A stretch of 64,000 nt of DNA from Tetragonia tetragonoides. Lineage: Eukaryota; Streptophyta; Magnoliopsida; Caryophyllales; Aizoaceae. The stretch covers positions 19,965,501 to 20,029,500 of the forward strand of contig CM076140.1 of the NCBI GenBank assembly GCA_038025085.1. Reading direction: 5' to 3'. The notes under the pieces were generated by a model. It did not search any database and was not told the origin of the DNA. It saw only the letters and a program-made list of their open reading frames with translations. Position numbers and translations under genes: made by a program. Position 1 is the stretch's first letter. Each line of letters starts with the position of its first letter. Of this stretch, positions 35,098 through 48,473 are shown piece by piece.

Positions 35098-36483
35098 TAC
35101 ATAGACGTTTTTGCTTGGTCCTACAAAGACATGCCGGGAATAAGTCGTGAGATAGCACAGCATACAATACCGCTCAATCCTGATTCAAAACCGGTAAAGC
35201 AAAAACTTCGGAGAATGAAACCTGAGTGGACATTGAAAATCAAAGAAGATGTACAGAAACAGCTCGCAAGAGGTTTTATTAGGGTTGCTCAATATCCAAA
35301 ATGAGTTTCTAACATAGTGCCCGTTCCTAAAAAGGATGGCAAAGTAAGGATGTGCGTCGATTTCAGAGATCTAAACAAGGCAAGTCCAAAGGACGACTTT
35401 CCCTTGCCACATATAGATGTACTAGTGGATAATACCGCAGGACATGCCCTCTTATCATTCATGGATGGTTATGTAGGGTATAACCAAATACAAATGGCCG
35501 AAGAAGACATGGAGAAAACCACCTTCATAACCCAATGGGAAACCTATTGCTATACCGTCATGCTTTTCGGGTTAAAAAATGCGGGAGCAACATACCAAAG
35601 AACCGCAACTTCCCTTCTATATGACATGATGCACAAGGAAGCTGAGGTGTACGTAGACGACATGATCATCAAATCCAAGGAGAGAGAAGGGCATATACCC
35701 TCTCTAAAGAAATTCTTTGACAGGCTTCGGAACTACAATATGAGATTAAATCCTCAAAAGTGCGCATTTGGAGTACCTTCTGGCAAACTTTTAGGGTTCG
35801 TCATAAGCGCAAGAGGCATCGAAATTGACCCTACCAAAATCAAAGCCATAAGAGTTATGCCCTCTCCCGAAAATGAAAAGGAGAAAAGAGGATTCTTAGG
35901 ACGGCTCCAATATATAAGTCGATTCATATCCAAATTGACTATTACATGCGAGCCTATCTTTAAAAAAGCTCAAAAAGGACACCAAATCTACCTGGGATGA
36001 TCAATGCCAACAAGCTTTCGACAAAATTAAGGAATACTTAGCTAATCCCCCCGTATTGGTTCGGCCAATTCCGGGAAAGCCACTTATGCTATACCTAACA
36101 GTCACAGACACCGCCATGGGTGCTATGTTGGCCCAAAAGGTGGAGAATGATGAAAGGCAATATACTACCTTAGCAAAAAATTCCTAGAATACGAAACACG
36201 CTACTCCACACTAGAGAAAACGTGTCTCGCATTGGTCAATGCAACAAAGAAGCTTCGACATTACATGCTACAACATTCTATCCATATAAAATCAACGATG
36301 AATCCACTAAAGTACTTTTTCGAAAAACCCATTCTTAGCGGAAGAATTGCAAGATGGACTGTCATGCTTTCGGAATTCGATCTAACTTTTGAACTCCAAA
36401 AGGCGATCAAAGGACATGCCATTTCTGAATATCTCGCTGAAAACCCAGTTAAGAGTGAAGATGCCACACATGACTTTTCCTGA
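35098..36483 (+). pseudogene. Reverse transcriptase and first RNase H of element B
   Basis: RT begins with YIDVFAWSYKDMPGI and continues to the catalytic core: MCVDFRDLNKASPKDDFPLP, FMDGYVGYNQI, LFGLKNAGATYQR and the YVDD motif in VYVDDMIIKS. The thumb (LLGFVISARGIE, FLGRLQYISRFI) and first RNase H (LKYFFEKPILSGRIARW, SEFDLTFELQKAI) follow. A TGA in place of a Trp codon at 35302-35304 and frameshifts near 35980, 36150 and 36475 break it. RT copies element RNA into DNA. Confidence 0.87.
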
Positions 36484-37009
36484 AGAAGGGATAATGAGTG
36501 TCGAAGAAAACACCTGGCAGTTATACTTTGACGCCGCATCAAACCAAAAAGGTTATGGCATAGGAGTATTATTAGTCATCCCAGAAAGCGCACATACTCC
36601 CATAACCGTCAAACTAGACCATGAGCTAACCAACAACGGTGCCGAATATGAAGCATGCATCATTGGTTTAGAAGCGGCAATAGAACTACAAATTAAGGAT
36701 CTAAAGGTATATGGAGATTCCACTCTCATCATAAACCAAGTCTCCAAAAAGTGGAAAGTGAAAAGTGAATCCCTGGCACCTTACCAGGAATATCTTGAAA
36801 AGATAGCCAAATATTTCACTCATGTCTACTTTACATACCATCCTAGAGATGACAACCAGTTCGCGGGTGCTTTAGCAAAAATGGCGTCCATGATAAATAT
36901 TCCAGATGATGTAATCTCCATGCCCATTCACATTCAAAGGCGCACTGAGCCCGCCTTTTGTAATGCACTTGAAGTACGCGCCAATGAGGAAGAAGAAGAA
37001 GAGGAATGA
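36484..37009 (+). pseudogene. Second (archaeal-like) RNase H of element B
   Basis: This frame reads WQLYFDAASNQKGYGIGVLL, NNGAEYEACIIGLEAA and KVYGDSTLIINQVS, giving the D, E and D catalytic residues. It ends NQFAGALAKM, where the fourth catalytic Asp is Gly; D has NQFADALAKM. A second RNase H downstream of the usual one is a defining trait of the Tat lineage. A Glu-rich tail is followed by TGA. Confidence 0.85.
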
Positions 37010-38254
37010 TTTACCGACATTCTCAATCTGCTAGTCAAAGGTGATTCCCCCCCCCCCCAATCAACACCTAGGGCACAAAGAGCTTTAAGAAGACTAGCCG
37101 CACAATACATACATGTGCAAGGCAAACTGTATAAAAAGACACCACAAGGGCTAAGTCTTCTATGTCTAAAGGAACGTGAAGCAAGAAAGGTCATGAGCGA
37201 TATACATAACGGCGTATGTGGTCCTCACATAAATGGACTAACCTTGTTCAAGAAAATCCTAAGGCAAGGATACTATTGGACCACAATCCAGAAAGACTGC
37301 ATCGAATACGTGACAAAGTGCACACGCAGCCAATTCCACGGCAATTTACAACATAGACCTCCTACCCCTCTACATACATTCACTTCACCATGGTCGTTCT
37401 CTGCATGGGGCATTGACATCATTGGAAAAATATCCCCTACAGGAAAAGGAGGCCACGAATACATACTAGTCGCAATAGATTATTTCACCAAATGGGTTGA
37501 AGCTCGCTCATATGCAAGAATAGCGTCGAAACACGTAGCAAAGTTCATACATGACAACATCATTACCAGATATGGAGTACCCCACGAGATCATAAGTGAT
37601 CACGGGAACCAATTCAAAAAGGATGTTGCCGAGCTTTTCACTAAGTTTAAAATTCAACATCGACAGTCTTCACCTTATAGGCCACAAACGAATGGAGCCG
37701 TAGAATCCGCAAATAAGAACGTAAAGCAAATGATAGCCAAGATGACGAAAAACTACGAAGATTGGCCCGACAAGCTACAATTCGCCTTATGGGGATATAG
37801 AACTACTATTCGGTCCTCAATAGGAGCAACGCCTTATTCTTTAGTATACGGAATGGAGGCGGTACTCCCAATCGAGGTAGAAATCCCTTCCTTAAGGATA
37901 GCTTTGGAAAGTGAATTACCCGAAGTGGATTGGGTCCAAGCCCGGTATGACCAATTGATCTTGTTAGATGAAAGATGACTAAATGCCCTACATTATGGTC
38001 ATGTCTACCAAGCAAGGATGGCAAGACAGTTTGATCAACGATTCAAGGCTAGAGGACTAAAAGAAGGAGACTTAATCCTAAAAGAGGTAAGACCAATTGT
38101 AGTCGACCCTCGGGGAAAGTTCAAGCCTAATTGGGTCGGCCCATACATTATCAAGACAATATTATCCAGTGGAGCGGTAAAGTTAATGGATTTAGACGGC
38201 AACGAGTTCACTCAACTCACAAACATGGACCAACTTAAGCGATTCTATACATAA
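37010..38254 (+). pseudogene. Integrase of element B
   Basis: The zinc-binding N-terminus shows HNGVCGPHING and CTRSQF, in which the second Cys of the CXXC pair is Ser (D has CTRCQF). The catalytic core gives D in WGIDIIGK, D in IISDHGNQF and E in NGAVESANKN, so the DDE triad is present. The frame runs from 37115 to a TGA at 37976-37978 and continues to 38254 with ARQFDQRFKARGLKEGDL and NMDQLKRFYT. The C-terminal part is of Tat type, with no chromodomain seen. Integrase inserts the element DNA. Confidence 0.85.
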
Positions 38255-38679
38255 ATGTTAAATCTTTGAGAGAGCCCACTAAGGCACCAAATCCAAGTCG
38301 AAATCGGTCAAACCCGTCCACCCAGGGCCCACGACAGGAGAAAAAAAAAACGAGATTTGGTTTTACGAACTACATTGGCCTGATTCCGCATGGATATGTA
38401 GGTAACCCATATAACTTCGGCTTTGCCACTTTAATAAAATAAATCTCTAAGAGAGTTTTAATCCATTTGATTAATGCAAAAATAATCAAGTCTTTCATTA
38501 ATATGGCTAAAGTCCATTACATGCTCTAATAATAAATAATAATAATAAAAGAATGCGAGAAAAGTAATAAATAAATAAAAGGGCAATTCTAAACTACATC
38601 TACTTGGGCATGCAAACCCGTTATTTGAATTATACTACTAAGCAAAAAGAACAAGACTTGCTAGAGAACTAGAGGTGGG
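38255..38679 (+). other. Spacer between integrase and aORF1
   Basis: The non-coding 3' end of the pol transcription unit meets the 3' end of the antisense gene tail to tail. It holds an AAT-rich low-complexity stretch at 38530-38580. The left end of a 970-bp segment missing from D lies at 37548, and the right end at 38518. Confidence 0.6.
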
Positions 38680-40233
38680 CTACTCCTCATTGTCTTTGAC
38701 TTCAAGCTCTTGGACGGGTTCGCCAGGCTCATCAAGTTTCATTCGTTCTTTTGGTGCCCATCTTTCCCTACCATAGCTAGAAGAGGCCTCATGATCATTG
38801 GGCCTAATTGGAGCTACTTGCTTGGCCGAGTGGGCCGGATTCTTCCTCTTCTTAGATTGGGCCTTTGCCTTACCTTTTCCTTTACCCTTAGTTTGGGGCT
38901 TGGAAAGCTTAGCGGGCCTATCAATGGGAGTTATCCTTACACCATTGGGCTCATCATATTTGCGGGTTTTGAACAACTCCTTTTCCTCTTCTAGGAGCCT
39001 TTGGTTGACTTAATGATCACCGCTCCAAATCCACTCCTCATAAAATCTAGACAACCCGTTTGAGTGTGGGTATACTGGCTTAGTCCACACTTGGCGACGG
39101 TTCCAGTGCCGTTCCCAATTAGACACCAAAGAGGATGTTAATGGCCTTTGGCAATGAGGTTCACAACTTACATTCAAAATCCTTTGCCTTATGCCATATT
39201 GGTGGAGGAGGCGGTTTGGTAAGAAGAACGTCAAAGTATACAAGCCAATGATCCTCGTAAAGGGAACATTCTCACTACACCCTACAATCTTGGTGGTACG
39301 CCACCACGGGACGAACCAAGCCAGTTGGATGGTGGTATAGAAGTATGCTATCCACTCCTCCCGAGAGGATTCGGAGAACTTTCGGTGCCTTGCCGGAAAA
39401 TGCTTAGAGAGGAACTTCCTAGTGTCTATTGGGGCCTCAACTAAGTGGAGTCTCTCTTGAAGCCATATCTACACAAAAACAACAAAGGAAAAATTCAAGT
39501 CAATACAAGAGGAGAATTTGACCAAATAAAGTTAAATCCACAAAGATTAAGGCTTTATCACAAAACTTACTTGAATGAGTAAAGGGCTCCCGGTGAAGGA
39601 ATCTTGAGGATTGCTCTTGAGCCTATCTAAAGCAAGGACTGTCTCTCCCACGACCAAGTGCATAGGAGAGCTATCTCATTGAATTTGCTCGGTCACCCTA
39701 AGAAGGCAAGCTTTGCCCCTATTAATGGTCATCTTCTTCTCGGAGGGAATAAGAGCATCTTCATTACCACCAATGAACAAATAACGATGGAGGAGGCATA
39801 ATACAAAGGCACGTTTCTTGTACCTCATATCTATCGCATCCCGGACCTTGGAGGTGAAGAAAGTCACAAGCTTGGCCAGATCAACATCCTCACCATGAAG
39901 CACTTGACCCGCTTGACGGGGATACAACCCAAGGTACCATTGAAAATCACCCACGAAAGCATTCCCCAAGTCCGGAATGGCGGGAGGGCTTTCGGTTGGA
40001 AAGCCAATAATATCGGAGAACTCCTCCACCAAAGGGCACATCTCATGGGCACCAAAACGGAAGACATCAAACTTAGGGTCCCAAAATTCAATGGAAGCAT
40101 GAAGAAAGTCCCACAAAATCTTAACTTATTTGAGGTGAAAGAAGGCATTAAGGTGGAAGGGAGTAAGCTCTAACCTCTCCTCTATAGTCATGGAAGCCAA
40201 CCAAGCATCAACGACATCATCAAAGTTCACCAT
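38680..40233 (-). pseudogene. aORF1: antisense DUF7745-like gene of element B, one intron
   Basis: Read on the minus strand, the start is at 40233 (MVNFDDVVDAWLASMT). Exon 1 runs 40233-39571, exon 2 39468-38680, with a GT-AG intron (39570-39469). Exon 1 has EFWDPKFDVFRFGAHEMCPL and EEFSDIIGFP, resembling the DUF7745 or plant-mobile-like domain of plant retroelement proteins. Exon 2 has FLSKHFPARHRKFS, WERHWNRRQVWTK and a Lys/Arg-rich stretch (KGKGKGKAKAQSKKRKNP) that looks like a nuclear localisation signal. In-frame stops occur early in exon 1 (after FFHLK), at 39676-39678 and near 39010. The D copy is open at the last. Function is unknown. Confidence 0.7.
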
Positions 40234-40590
40234 TGTTAAGATTAAGGATTTTCTCTCAAGGAATTTTCTCTCTCTAAGGGCTCAAAGCAAGTGGTGAGAA
40301 GAGAAGAGAAAGAAACCCAACTATATAGAGGCCACGGTTGGATTCTCGTCGAAAAATTAAGGAAATTTAGACAACCGACGAAAAAGAGGCCAGGCGGCCT
40401 CGCAACTAGTCCAGACGGCTAAGCCGCTAGGACGAGCGGCTAAGCCGCTCTGACAAGCGCTTGACCGCTTGGACAAGCGGCCAAACCGCAAGCCCAAGCG
40501 ACATTGCCCAAGCGGCAACCGCTAGAGCTCTAGCACAGCGGCTAGGAGTTCTAGCGGTCACCCTGTATAGGCGCCTGGTGTGCTATTTCG
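40234..40590 (-). promoter_or_regulatory. aORF1 promoter: TATA box and palindrome cluster
   Basis: On the minus strand, palindromic words such as agcggcttagccgct (40389-40570) lie just upstream of a TATA box, ctatatag (40322-40329). That is about 90 bp before the aORF1 ATG. The arrangement copies that of the LTR promoter. Confidence 0.6.
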
Positions 40591-41082
40591 CGAGAGACCT
40601 CGTTCCACCCGACCCCACCGTTTGACCGGGCTCTACTTTCCTAATTCCCACTTGGATGGATTTTGGAAGTCTTTCCTTATATTTTTCTTGCCTTAATTTT
40701 GGCTCTTGCCACTTTTTTATTTATTCCCCTTTTATTTTCTTTCCTTCTTTTTATTTTGATTATCAAGTTTCACTTTTATTCCTTTTATTTTCAAATTTCT
40801 TTATTTCCTTTACTAATATTTTCCCCTCTTAATTATCTTTTTCCTCTATGTTTTTTTTTACTTTATTTTTATTTTTAGGGGAAGGGGTACCCCAAATGTG
40901 TTAGATTCTCGGGAATCCTAAATTCTCGAATATTGTGATTTGTGATTTCCTACTCGGAAATTAGTTGATTAAGTTCACATATGGGCATTTGCATGATATA
41001 TTTTTTTGTGCGTAAATAAAATGCAATAATTTATAGCAGGTTTAATACAAGCCCGAAAGTTCAAAATGCACTACAACAAATA
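40591..41082. other. Spacer between aORF2 and aORF1
   Basis: A strongly T-rich stretch on the plus strand (40660-40875) and unremarkable DNA. The aORF2 stop codon is just beyond at 41083. Confidence 0.55.
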
Positions 41083-42556
41083 TCACTGGCCATCTTCGCC
41101 AGTACTCGGACCCGCCTGAGGGGACTCTCCGGATCCACTCGATGATGGAGCACCTGAAGGACCGGGCTGAGACATCGCCAAATCTCTAGCGTCAAAAGCA
41201 AATAACGAACCCGTCAAGTAAGCGGGATCCAGTGAATGACGCGGTGGCTCCGACATGCCGGGATAGCCGACATACCCTGTACTCTCCTGACTCCCAAGAA
41301 CCCCTTGGAGGGACTGGAGGATACATGGGCATATGATAGCCCAGATACCCCATATAGGGAGGCGGTGCAGGTCACTGCAGAAGATAAGGCACTTGGGGCG
41401 GGTTCCCCGTATCCACTCTAGCTCGAGGCGTCCCCTGACGCGCCTCCGTACTCTCCTGCTTAGGAGGAGGACGCTGCGGTGTAGACACCGACTCCGGAGT
41501 ACGAATAACTGGAGGCCTGGGAGACCTCACCACGGGAACAGCCTGCGAAATAAGTTCAAGGTCAGAAATTTACAAAAATTCAAATCGAGCACTATACTTG
41601 AAATGAACATACCTCTCGAACGTCAGGCCGACGACTCGTGCATACACTCCGAGACGCGAACATGGAAAACCAATTCTTAAAGGCCTGCATGCCTCTATAG
41701 ATCTTTCGCGTATCCGCAGCATCCAACTGTGCACGTAAAATAAAGGAGTCAGCATAAATACAAAGGAAACATCGCAAGTTACAATGGATTCTCACTTACC
41801 CCCCTACAACCAGCTTGTAGAGGCAATACTTCAACCTCCTCATCGGGACCACGAAACTCAGGAATCGAGAGAACCTGAGGTGATCCATCCGCTCCTGTAT
41901 AACTCACCGACATAGAAGGGAGAGTAGGGCGCGGAGAGGAAGTGGTCGCATGAGACGATGAAGAACTCGCAACACTCTGCAAAGACCAAAATATTAGACA
42001 TATTTCTAAATTTCCAAACGAAATAAGGAAACAAAGTACATTACTTACCGGGCCGGTAGAAAAGTTGGGGCACAACCGAGCCTCAACAAAATCAGCATAT
42101 ACCACCATGAGATCCACTTCAGGATCAACCGGAAGCAGATACTCTAGGGCATTCGCCCCAACAAGAGCCATCCTTACATGCTCCACGGTAAGGTGACAAA
42201 CATAAAGCATAGAATCCGGAGGATCCAAAGGAATCCTCGGAGCCGGAAGGTTGGAGAAAGTCTGCCTAATCAGTCTCTCTCCCAAAAACCAATCAAAACC
42301 GAAGGGACCCTCAATAAGGATCCTCCTCTGGTCGTACTCCCGAGCACCCAAAAATTTGTCCGAGAGGCCCGGGAGGTAATTTGTCCAGGGGAACCAGTCG
42401 ACCTACAAAAGCAAAGATTAAGCATACAAAAGGATAAAAGGACGAAAAAAGCACAAAGGTTAATGACTTACATCCTGAGCGGTCAAGGGATATATCGCCT
42501 CCCTAAGGGCGTGCAGCGTAGTAAATGGGCAAGATGCCCGTCCCTTCCAGGTCTGC

Positions 42557-44066
42557 TGATGCCCCCGCAAGTATACAGGTTTATCGCGTAGTAAAATAAT
42601 CGTCTCCCAAGAGGAGCGAGGGTGTTTCGAGTACCAAAAACCCTATAATAAGGAAAGCAAGCAAATCGGGTTTAAAATGGTTTTTGTTATATCATCTACT
42701 TCTACCAACTAATGACAATAAACTAGTTGTAAAGTTTTAATGACTTTAGGCAATGGATAAAAAGGACTAGAGTTAGGGTTTCACCCCACTATACCCAACT
42801 AGCATGAATAGTTCCTATCCCCTTTAACTATGTTAATTACATGATAGGCAAACACCCCATTCAAACCATCATTGTCCTCTCTCAAGGATGCAATGACTAC
42901 CTAAACATGATTAACACCTACTTTTGTGGCATCAAAAACATTTAAAGGCAATAAAACATGGGTGAATCTCAAACCATCAATCAATCCAATCTACTTTCGT
43001 GATGAACTAATTGATTTGCTAATTAGAAGCTCTAAATCAAACCACATCTCTCAATGTAAGATTTAACAAGCAAATAAGGTGAAATGCTCTCTCAAGCATT
43101 TCATCGAACACCTTGCATACTAAATAGCAACATCAAATTTTACCAACAAAACCAAGGGGAAAAGGATAATCACGCATAGTCAAGGCATAATGGGGCTTAA
43201 TCCCCAATCCTAGTTAGGAAACTACTCACTAATCATGGGATTAAGCATAATAAACTTCATAATAACATTACCCATTAACATTCAACAACAAAGATTTAAA
43301 CTTGCAAGTATAGATAGAAAGAGAGAGGAGAGAGAAAACTTACAACCAATTGTTAAGAGAGGATTAAAGAGTAAATTAACTCTAATTACCCAAAGTTTAA
43401 CACTCACTAATTACTCTAAACTCACTATTTGAGGAACACTAGTGAAAACCGTAGAAAAGTTAAGCTAAGGATGAGATGAGATAATGAGATCCCGTACAAA
43501 AGGGGGTATTTGTATCACGTGGGTCGCGTGCGCGAGAGGGTAGAAAACTGGGTGAAAAACGGCCAAAATGACCAAAAACGGCCTAGGTCATTTTTCACCT
43601 GCTCTGGCCGTTTTTCACCTACAGCAAGCGTTGGAAAGCTTGCTGAGGTGAAACGGGGATTTTTCTTCCCCCGTTTTTCTCATGGTTTGGCCGTTTTTGC
43701 CTTCTAACGCATTTTCAGCAGTCTTGCACTTTGAGTTGGCAAAAACGTAAAACATGAAAGTTGTAGTTCTGTTTGTTAGGTTTCCACATCACTTTCAATC
43801 ACTTGATTTGGAGCTCATATGAAGATCCTATGGACAATATACTGAAGAAGTGTCCAAACTTTGTCCTTGGTTCTTCCCATCTTGTAAATGCCCTTGTATC
43901 TCTTGAGAGTTGGGTCTAAAATGAGCATATGTGCACACAATACACCAAAAACGTAAAGAGGAACAAGAGAAACAAAATTCAAGCTAAAAGGACATGGAAC
44001 ACACACTTAATCAAACAATTTGGGGTATAAATCATCACAAAATATGCAACAAATTCATGTTTATCA
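42557..44066 (-). repeat. 3' LTR of element C
   Basis: 1510 bp. It contains a perfect 14-bp inverted repeat, ggtgaaaaacggcc (43551-43564) and ggccgtttttcacc (43606-43619). It is close to the other LTR over its whole length. Confidence 0.93.
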
Positions 44067-46944
44067 ACTCCCTCATGCTTATCTTGTGCTTGTCCTCAAG
44101 CAAATACCAATCAACAAAACATGCAAGTATATGAGCTAGCACAAGAGGATCGAGAGATCACCCTCTAAACTTGAGGTAGCGAGGTAGAACACCAAACAAG
44201 GATATCAACAGCATGAAAATCTATCGAAGGAACAAGTACACCAAAAGATCACATAAGCTCCAAGATTCGGCGATAATTCAAATAGTCACAAGCATGAAAG
44301 CACTCAACCAACTCGATAATCTCACTCAAAACGTGAAGCAAAATTAGTTTGAAAGACCCTCACTTTAGGGATTGTGGATCACTCAAACTCATATGTGTTT
44401 GGGGAAAACAATCAATTGGCACTCAAGATTCGAACATGGGTAGTAACTTAGCATAAGCTTGCCTATCCTCTAGGATCTCTACCGCTAGATGACACTCCAT
44501 ATGCAATGATCAAAAGGACTTTTAGGGTTCTAATGTAGGCTCGGGATAGGGGAGGGTATGGATTTGGGTATGTGAACTTAGAGTCAAAAAGCATAGTGGA
44601 GAAAACAACACCCCTACGGACTTCTCCAGAAAGGCCGAGGGATGCAAAAAAAAAAATAACACCACTAATCACAAACATTAACTCCACTACTCAAAGACTA
44701 CCACCTCCAATAATGTAACATTTAAGCTCAATATCATCCGAGAACACTTATTCGACCCTTTTTTCACCTTTTTTTTTTCTTTTCAAGATTAACAATTGAA
44801 CCAACTTTCAAACTACCAATTTATGAAATTAATGATCAACCAAGTTACTCATTTTCCACTATCAAACCCCCCTCTTGCTTATTCATAACTTCATAACAAC
44901 TACCAAACTCCAAATCAACTACCAAACTCCACTAGCCAAGGCTCGGGAAGGGAGAAACATTTAGGAATTGGCTTGTAACACGGTTATCAAAATGAAGGGC
45001 TAAAAGCTCAAAAGGGGTATCAAAGGGGGAAACATGTAAAGTGGGGGGCCATTTAGCTCAATGTAGTTCAAAATCATGCTCAAATGATTGCCATCATCCT
45101 ATCAATGCAAAATGGGTATCGAGTGCAATTTCAATCAAGAGTCAAGGCAAGTTCTAGAATACTACTAACTGATGTGAATCAAAACACTCATGAAAGACAA
45201 GGAACCGAGATATATGTGTTGGTTTTCATGGCTCGAGACCTCACCGGATTCATTTGTCAATCATACCAATTGCTTCACGAGTTAAGTGAGATTAACGAGT
45301 GATTGAGGAATGTTTTCATACGAAGGGCCAAGAGAATAAAAGTCAAACAAGAAGTTGTGTCAAACTCTTAGGATTGTGCCTCGAAAGGCCTCAAGCACTT
45401 TAAACCAAAGTTAAATGCCGAATAATGGCATCACGAGTTATGGACCACCTTTCTCTAATTATTTTTTTTTTCATGCAAACTAGATGATATGCAAGCCTAA
45501 ACATGCTCAATGCAATCTAAATGATAATTTCTACAAAGTCATGAAACTAAATGGCTTAAAAATTAAAATGCAACCTAGCATGGTCCTATATGAAAACATT
45601 CAACAAGAGTAATCACCACATCCACAACACATCAAACCATCACAACACCATCAATTCACCAACCACTCATCCAACAAAAGCTAGCCACAAACCACCACAT
45701 GTCATCAATACTCTCCCCCATGCTTAAACATTACATTGTCCTCAATGTAAACAAGTAAAGAGAAAGGAGGGGAGGGGTGTGATACTCACAAAATGATTGA
45801 CTCTTCAAAATGCTCGGTGGTGGGGAGACTTGAGAGTGTGCATTAAGTCATTGTTGATCCGGTGATGATAATGCCTCCTTTTTCATTTGTCCTTTACTTT
45901 GAACAATCATCATAGCATGCCAAGGCTCGTAGCAATTTGTCAAAAGAGCTTGAGTACATCTCATCAAGGAACAAGTTAAAAGCCATTATCATCACAATAT
46001 AGTAAGCAATCGATGACTTTGTCGACTTATTAAAATCCCTCAAAAAGCCAAAGGAATGAAAAGAAGAACCTTCCCATTGACTCAACTTACAAGTATCCCC
46101 ATAACTCCTTTTTGGCTTGTAACTCATGATATGATCATCAACTCGATGAGTACAAGAATCATAGATCACAATCACCTCATCGAGTTTCACAAAAGCATAT
46201 TCAAGAGATTTTGGGGGAGGGGAATCATTGAAAAGACTTGGAATTGGAGAGGGGATCATATCAATATACTCGTTTAACAATGAATCGGGATATTCAAGGT
46301 CATAGAACTTGTTATAATATAATTCATCAATCACCCATTCCTCAACACAACCCCCAAATCATGACACACTAGCCACTTGAACCACTTGATGCTCGGGCAT
46401 CTCGGTGTGAGTGATAAATGCATCAACTTTGGAACACAATTTGCCTAGAGTTTCTTGTAACTCCTCATTGCTCTTTTGTGTTTGAACAATAAATTGTTCC
46501 AAAAGAGTCTCCAAGTTTTACTTGGGTTGGGGAGTATGCTCTTCTCCATAGAGATCAAGAAGATCCCAATTAGCAAGAGTGTAGTCAACAAAGCAATGAT
46601 CGTTTTGCTTACTTTGGTAAAGGGTATCGGCATAACTAGCATTTTCATGACCAAGTTGATGCACATTATCCTCATGTCCAAAATAACCATAATAATCATA
46701 AGAGACATTATGCACATCATATCGATTCTCATTCATGTAGCCATGTGGATTAAAATTTTCATTATCATAATCACATGAATTCGAATAATAATCACAATAC
46801 CCCTCTTGATGCCACGAAGTTTCCATCAAACAAGTGAACAAGAAAATAAAAATGAAAAATTTAAACCAAAAAAAGAAAGAAAAGAAAAGAAAAGTGCCTA
46901 GTCTACCCATTCAAGAGTATTTCAATTTCGAAACAAGCCTTGCT
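44067..46944 (-). other. Interior of element C, no recognised proteins
   Basis: Two modest minus-strand frames occur: 46334-45894 (146 codons, with YDLEYPDSLLNEYIDMIPSP) and 46910-46518 (130 codons, Tyr/Asp/Asn/His-rich, with a hydrophobic N-terminal stretch). Neither shows a gag, protease or RT motif. The polypurine tract, read on the minus strand just before the 3' LTR, is agcatgagggagt. Such filler interiors are typical of LARD elements that borrow proteins from a relative. Confidence 0.45.
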
Positions 46945-46961
46945 CCCCGGCAACGGCGCCA
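46945..46961 (-). promoter_or_regulatory. Primer-binding site of element C (tRNA-Asp)
   Basis: On the minus strand tggcgccgttgccgggg lies six bases inside the 5' LTR. It is the exact complement of the 3' end of plant tRNA-Asp including CCA. Confidence 0.85.
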
Positions 46962-46967
46962 AAAACT

Positions 46968-48473
46968 TGATGCCCCCGCAAGTATACGGGTTTATCGCGT
47001 AGTAAAATATCGTCTCCCAAGAGGAGCGAGGGTGTTTCGAGTACCAAAAACCCTATAATACGGAAAGGTAAGCAAATTGAGTTTAAAATGATTTTTGTTA
47101 TATAATCTACTTCTACCAACTAATGACAATAAACTAGTTGTAAAGTATTAATGACTTTAGGCAATGGATAAAAAGGACTAGAGTTGGGGTTTCACCCCAC
47201 TATACCCAACTAGCATGAATAGTTCCTACCCCCTTTAACTATGTTAATTACTTGATAGGCAAATACCCCATTCAAACTATCATTGTCCTCTCTCAAGGAT
47301 GCAATGACTACCTAAACATGATTAACACCTACTTTCGTGGCATCAAAAACATATAAAGGCAATAAAACATGGGTGAATCTCAAACCATCAATCAATCCAA
47401 TCTACTTTCGTGATGAACTAATTGATTTGCTAATTAGAAGCTCTAAATCAAACCACATCTCTCAATGTAAGATTTAACAAGCAAATAAGGTGAAATGCTC
47501 TCTCAAGCATTTCATCGAACACCTTGCATACTAAATAGCAACATCAAATTTTACCAACAAAACCAAGGGAAAAAAGATAATCACGCATAGTCAAGGCATA
47601 ATGGGGCTTAATCCCCAATCCTAGTTAGGAAACTACTCACTAATCATGGGATTAAGTATGATAAACTTGATAATAACATTACCCATTAACATTCAACAAC
47701 AAAGATTTAAACTTGCAAGTATTGATAGAAAGAGAGAGGAGAGAGAAATCTTACAACCAATTGTTAAGAGAGGATTAAAGAGTAGATTAACTCTAATTAC
47801 CCAAAGTTTAACACTCACTAATTACTCTAAACTCACTTTGAGGAACACTAATGAAAACCCTTGAAAAGTTAACCTAAGGATGAGATGGGAAATGGGATCC
47901 CGTACAAAAGGGGGTATTTATATCACGTGGGTCGCGTGCGCGAGAGGGCAGAAAATTGGGTGAAAAACGGCCAAAATGACCAAAAACGGCCTAGGCCATT
48001 TTTCACCTGCTCTGGCCGTTTTTCACCTCCAGCAAGCATTGGAAAGCTTGCTGAGGTGAAACGGGGGTTTTTATTCCCCTGTTTTTCTCATAGTTTGACC
48101 ATTTTTGACTTTTGACGCATTTTCAGCAGTCTTTCACTTTGAGTTGGCAAATATGTAAAACATGAAAGTTGTAGTTCTGTTTTTAGGTTTTCACAGCACT
48201 TTGAATCACTTGATTTGGAGCTCATATGAAGATCCTACGGACAAAATACTGAAGAAGTGTCCAAACTTTGTCCTTGGTTCTTCCCATCTTGTAAATGCCC
48301 TTGTATCTCTTGAGAGTTGGGTCTAAAATGAGCATATGTGCACACAATACACCAAAAACGTTAAGAGGAACAAGAGAAATAAAATTCAAGCTAAAAGGAC
48401 ATGGAACACACACTTAATCTAACAATTTGGGGTATAAATCATCACAAAATATGCAACAAATTCATGTTTATCA
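46968..48473 (-). repeat. 5' LTR of element C
   Basis: 1506 bp, closely matching the other LTR. On the minus strand a TATA box (tataaata, near 47920) is preceded by the ggtgaaaaacggcc palindrome region (about 47957-48025). Confidence 0.93.

Larger units (their letters stand above)
42557..48473 (-). mobile_element. Nested LTR retrotransposon C (LARD-like), 5.9 kb, inside aORF2
   Basis: Long direct repeats at 42557-44066 and 46968-48473 start TGATGCCCCC and end TTTATCA. They are flanked by perfect TCTGC duplications (42552-42556, 48474-48478). On the minus strand, a primer site complementary to tRNA-Asp follows the 46968-48473 LTR, so that copy is the 5' LTR. The 2.9-kb interior has no gag-pol domains, so this is a non-autonomous, large retrotransposon derivative. 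Confidence 0.95.
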
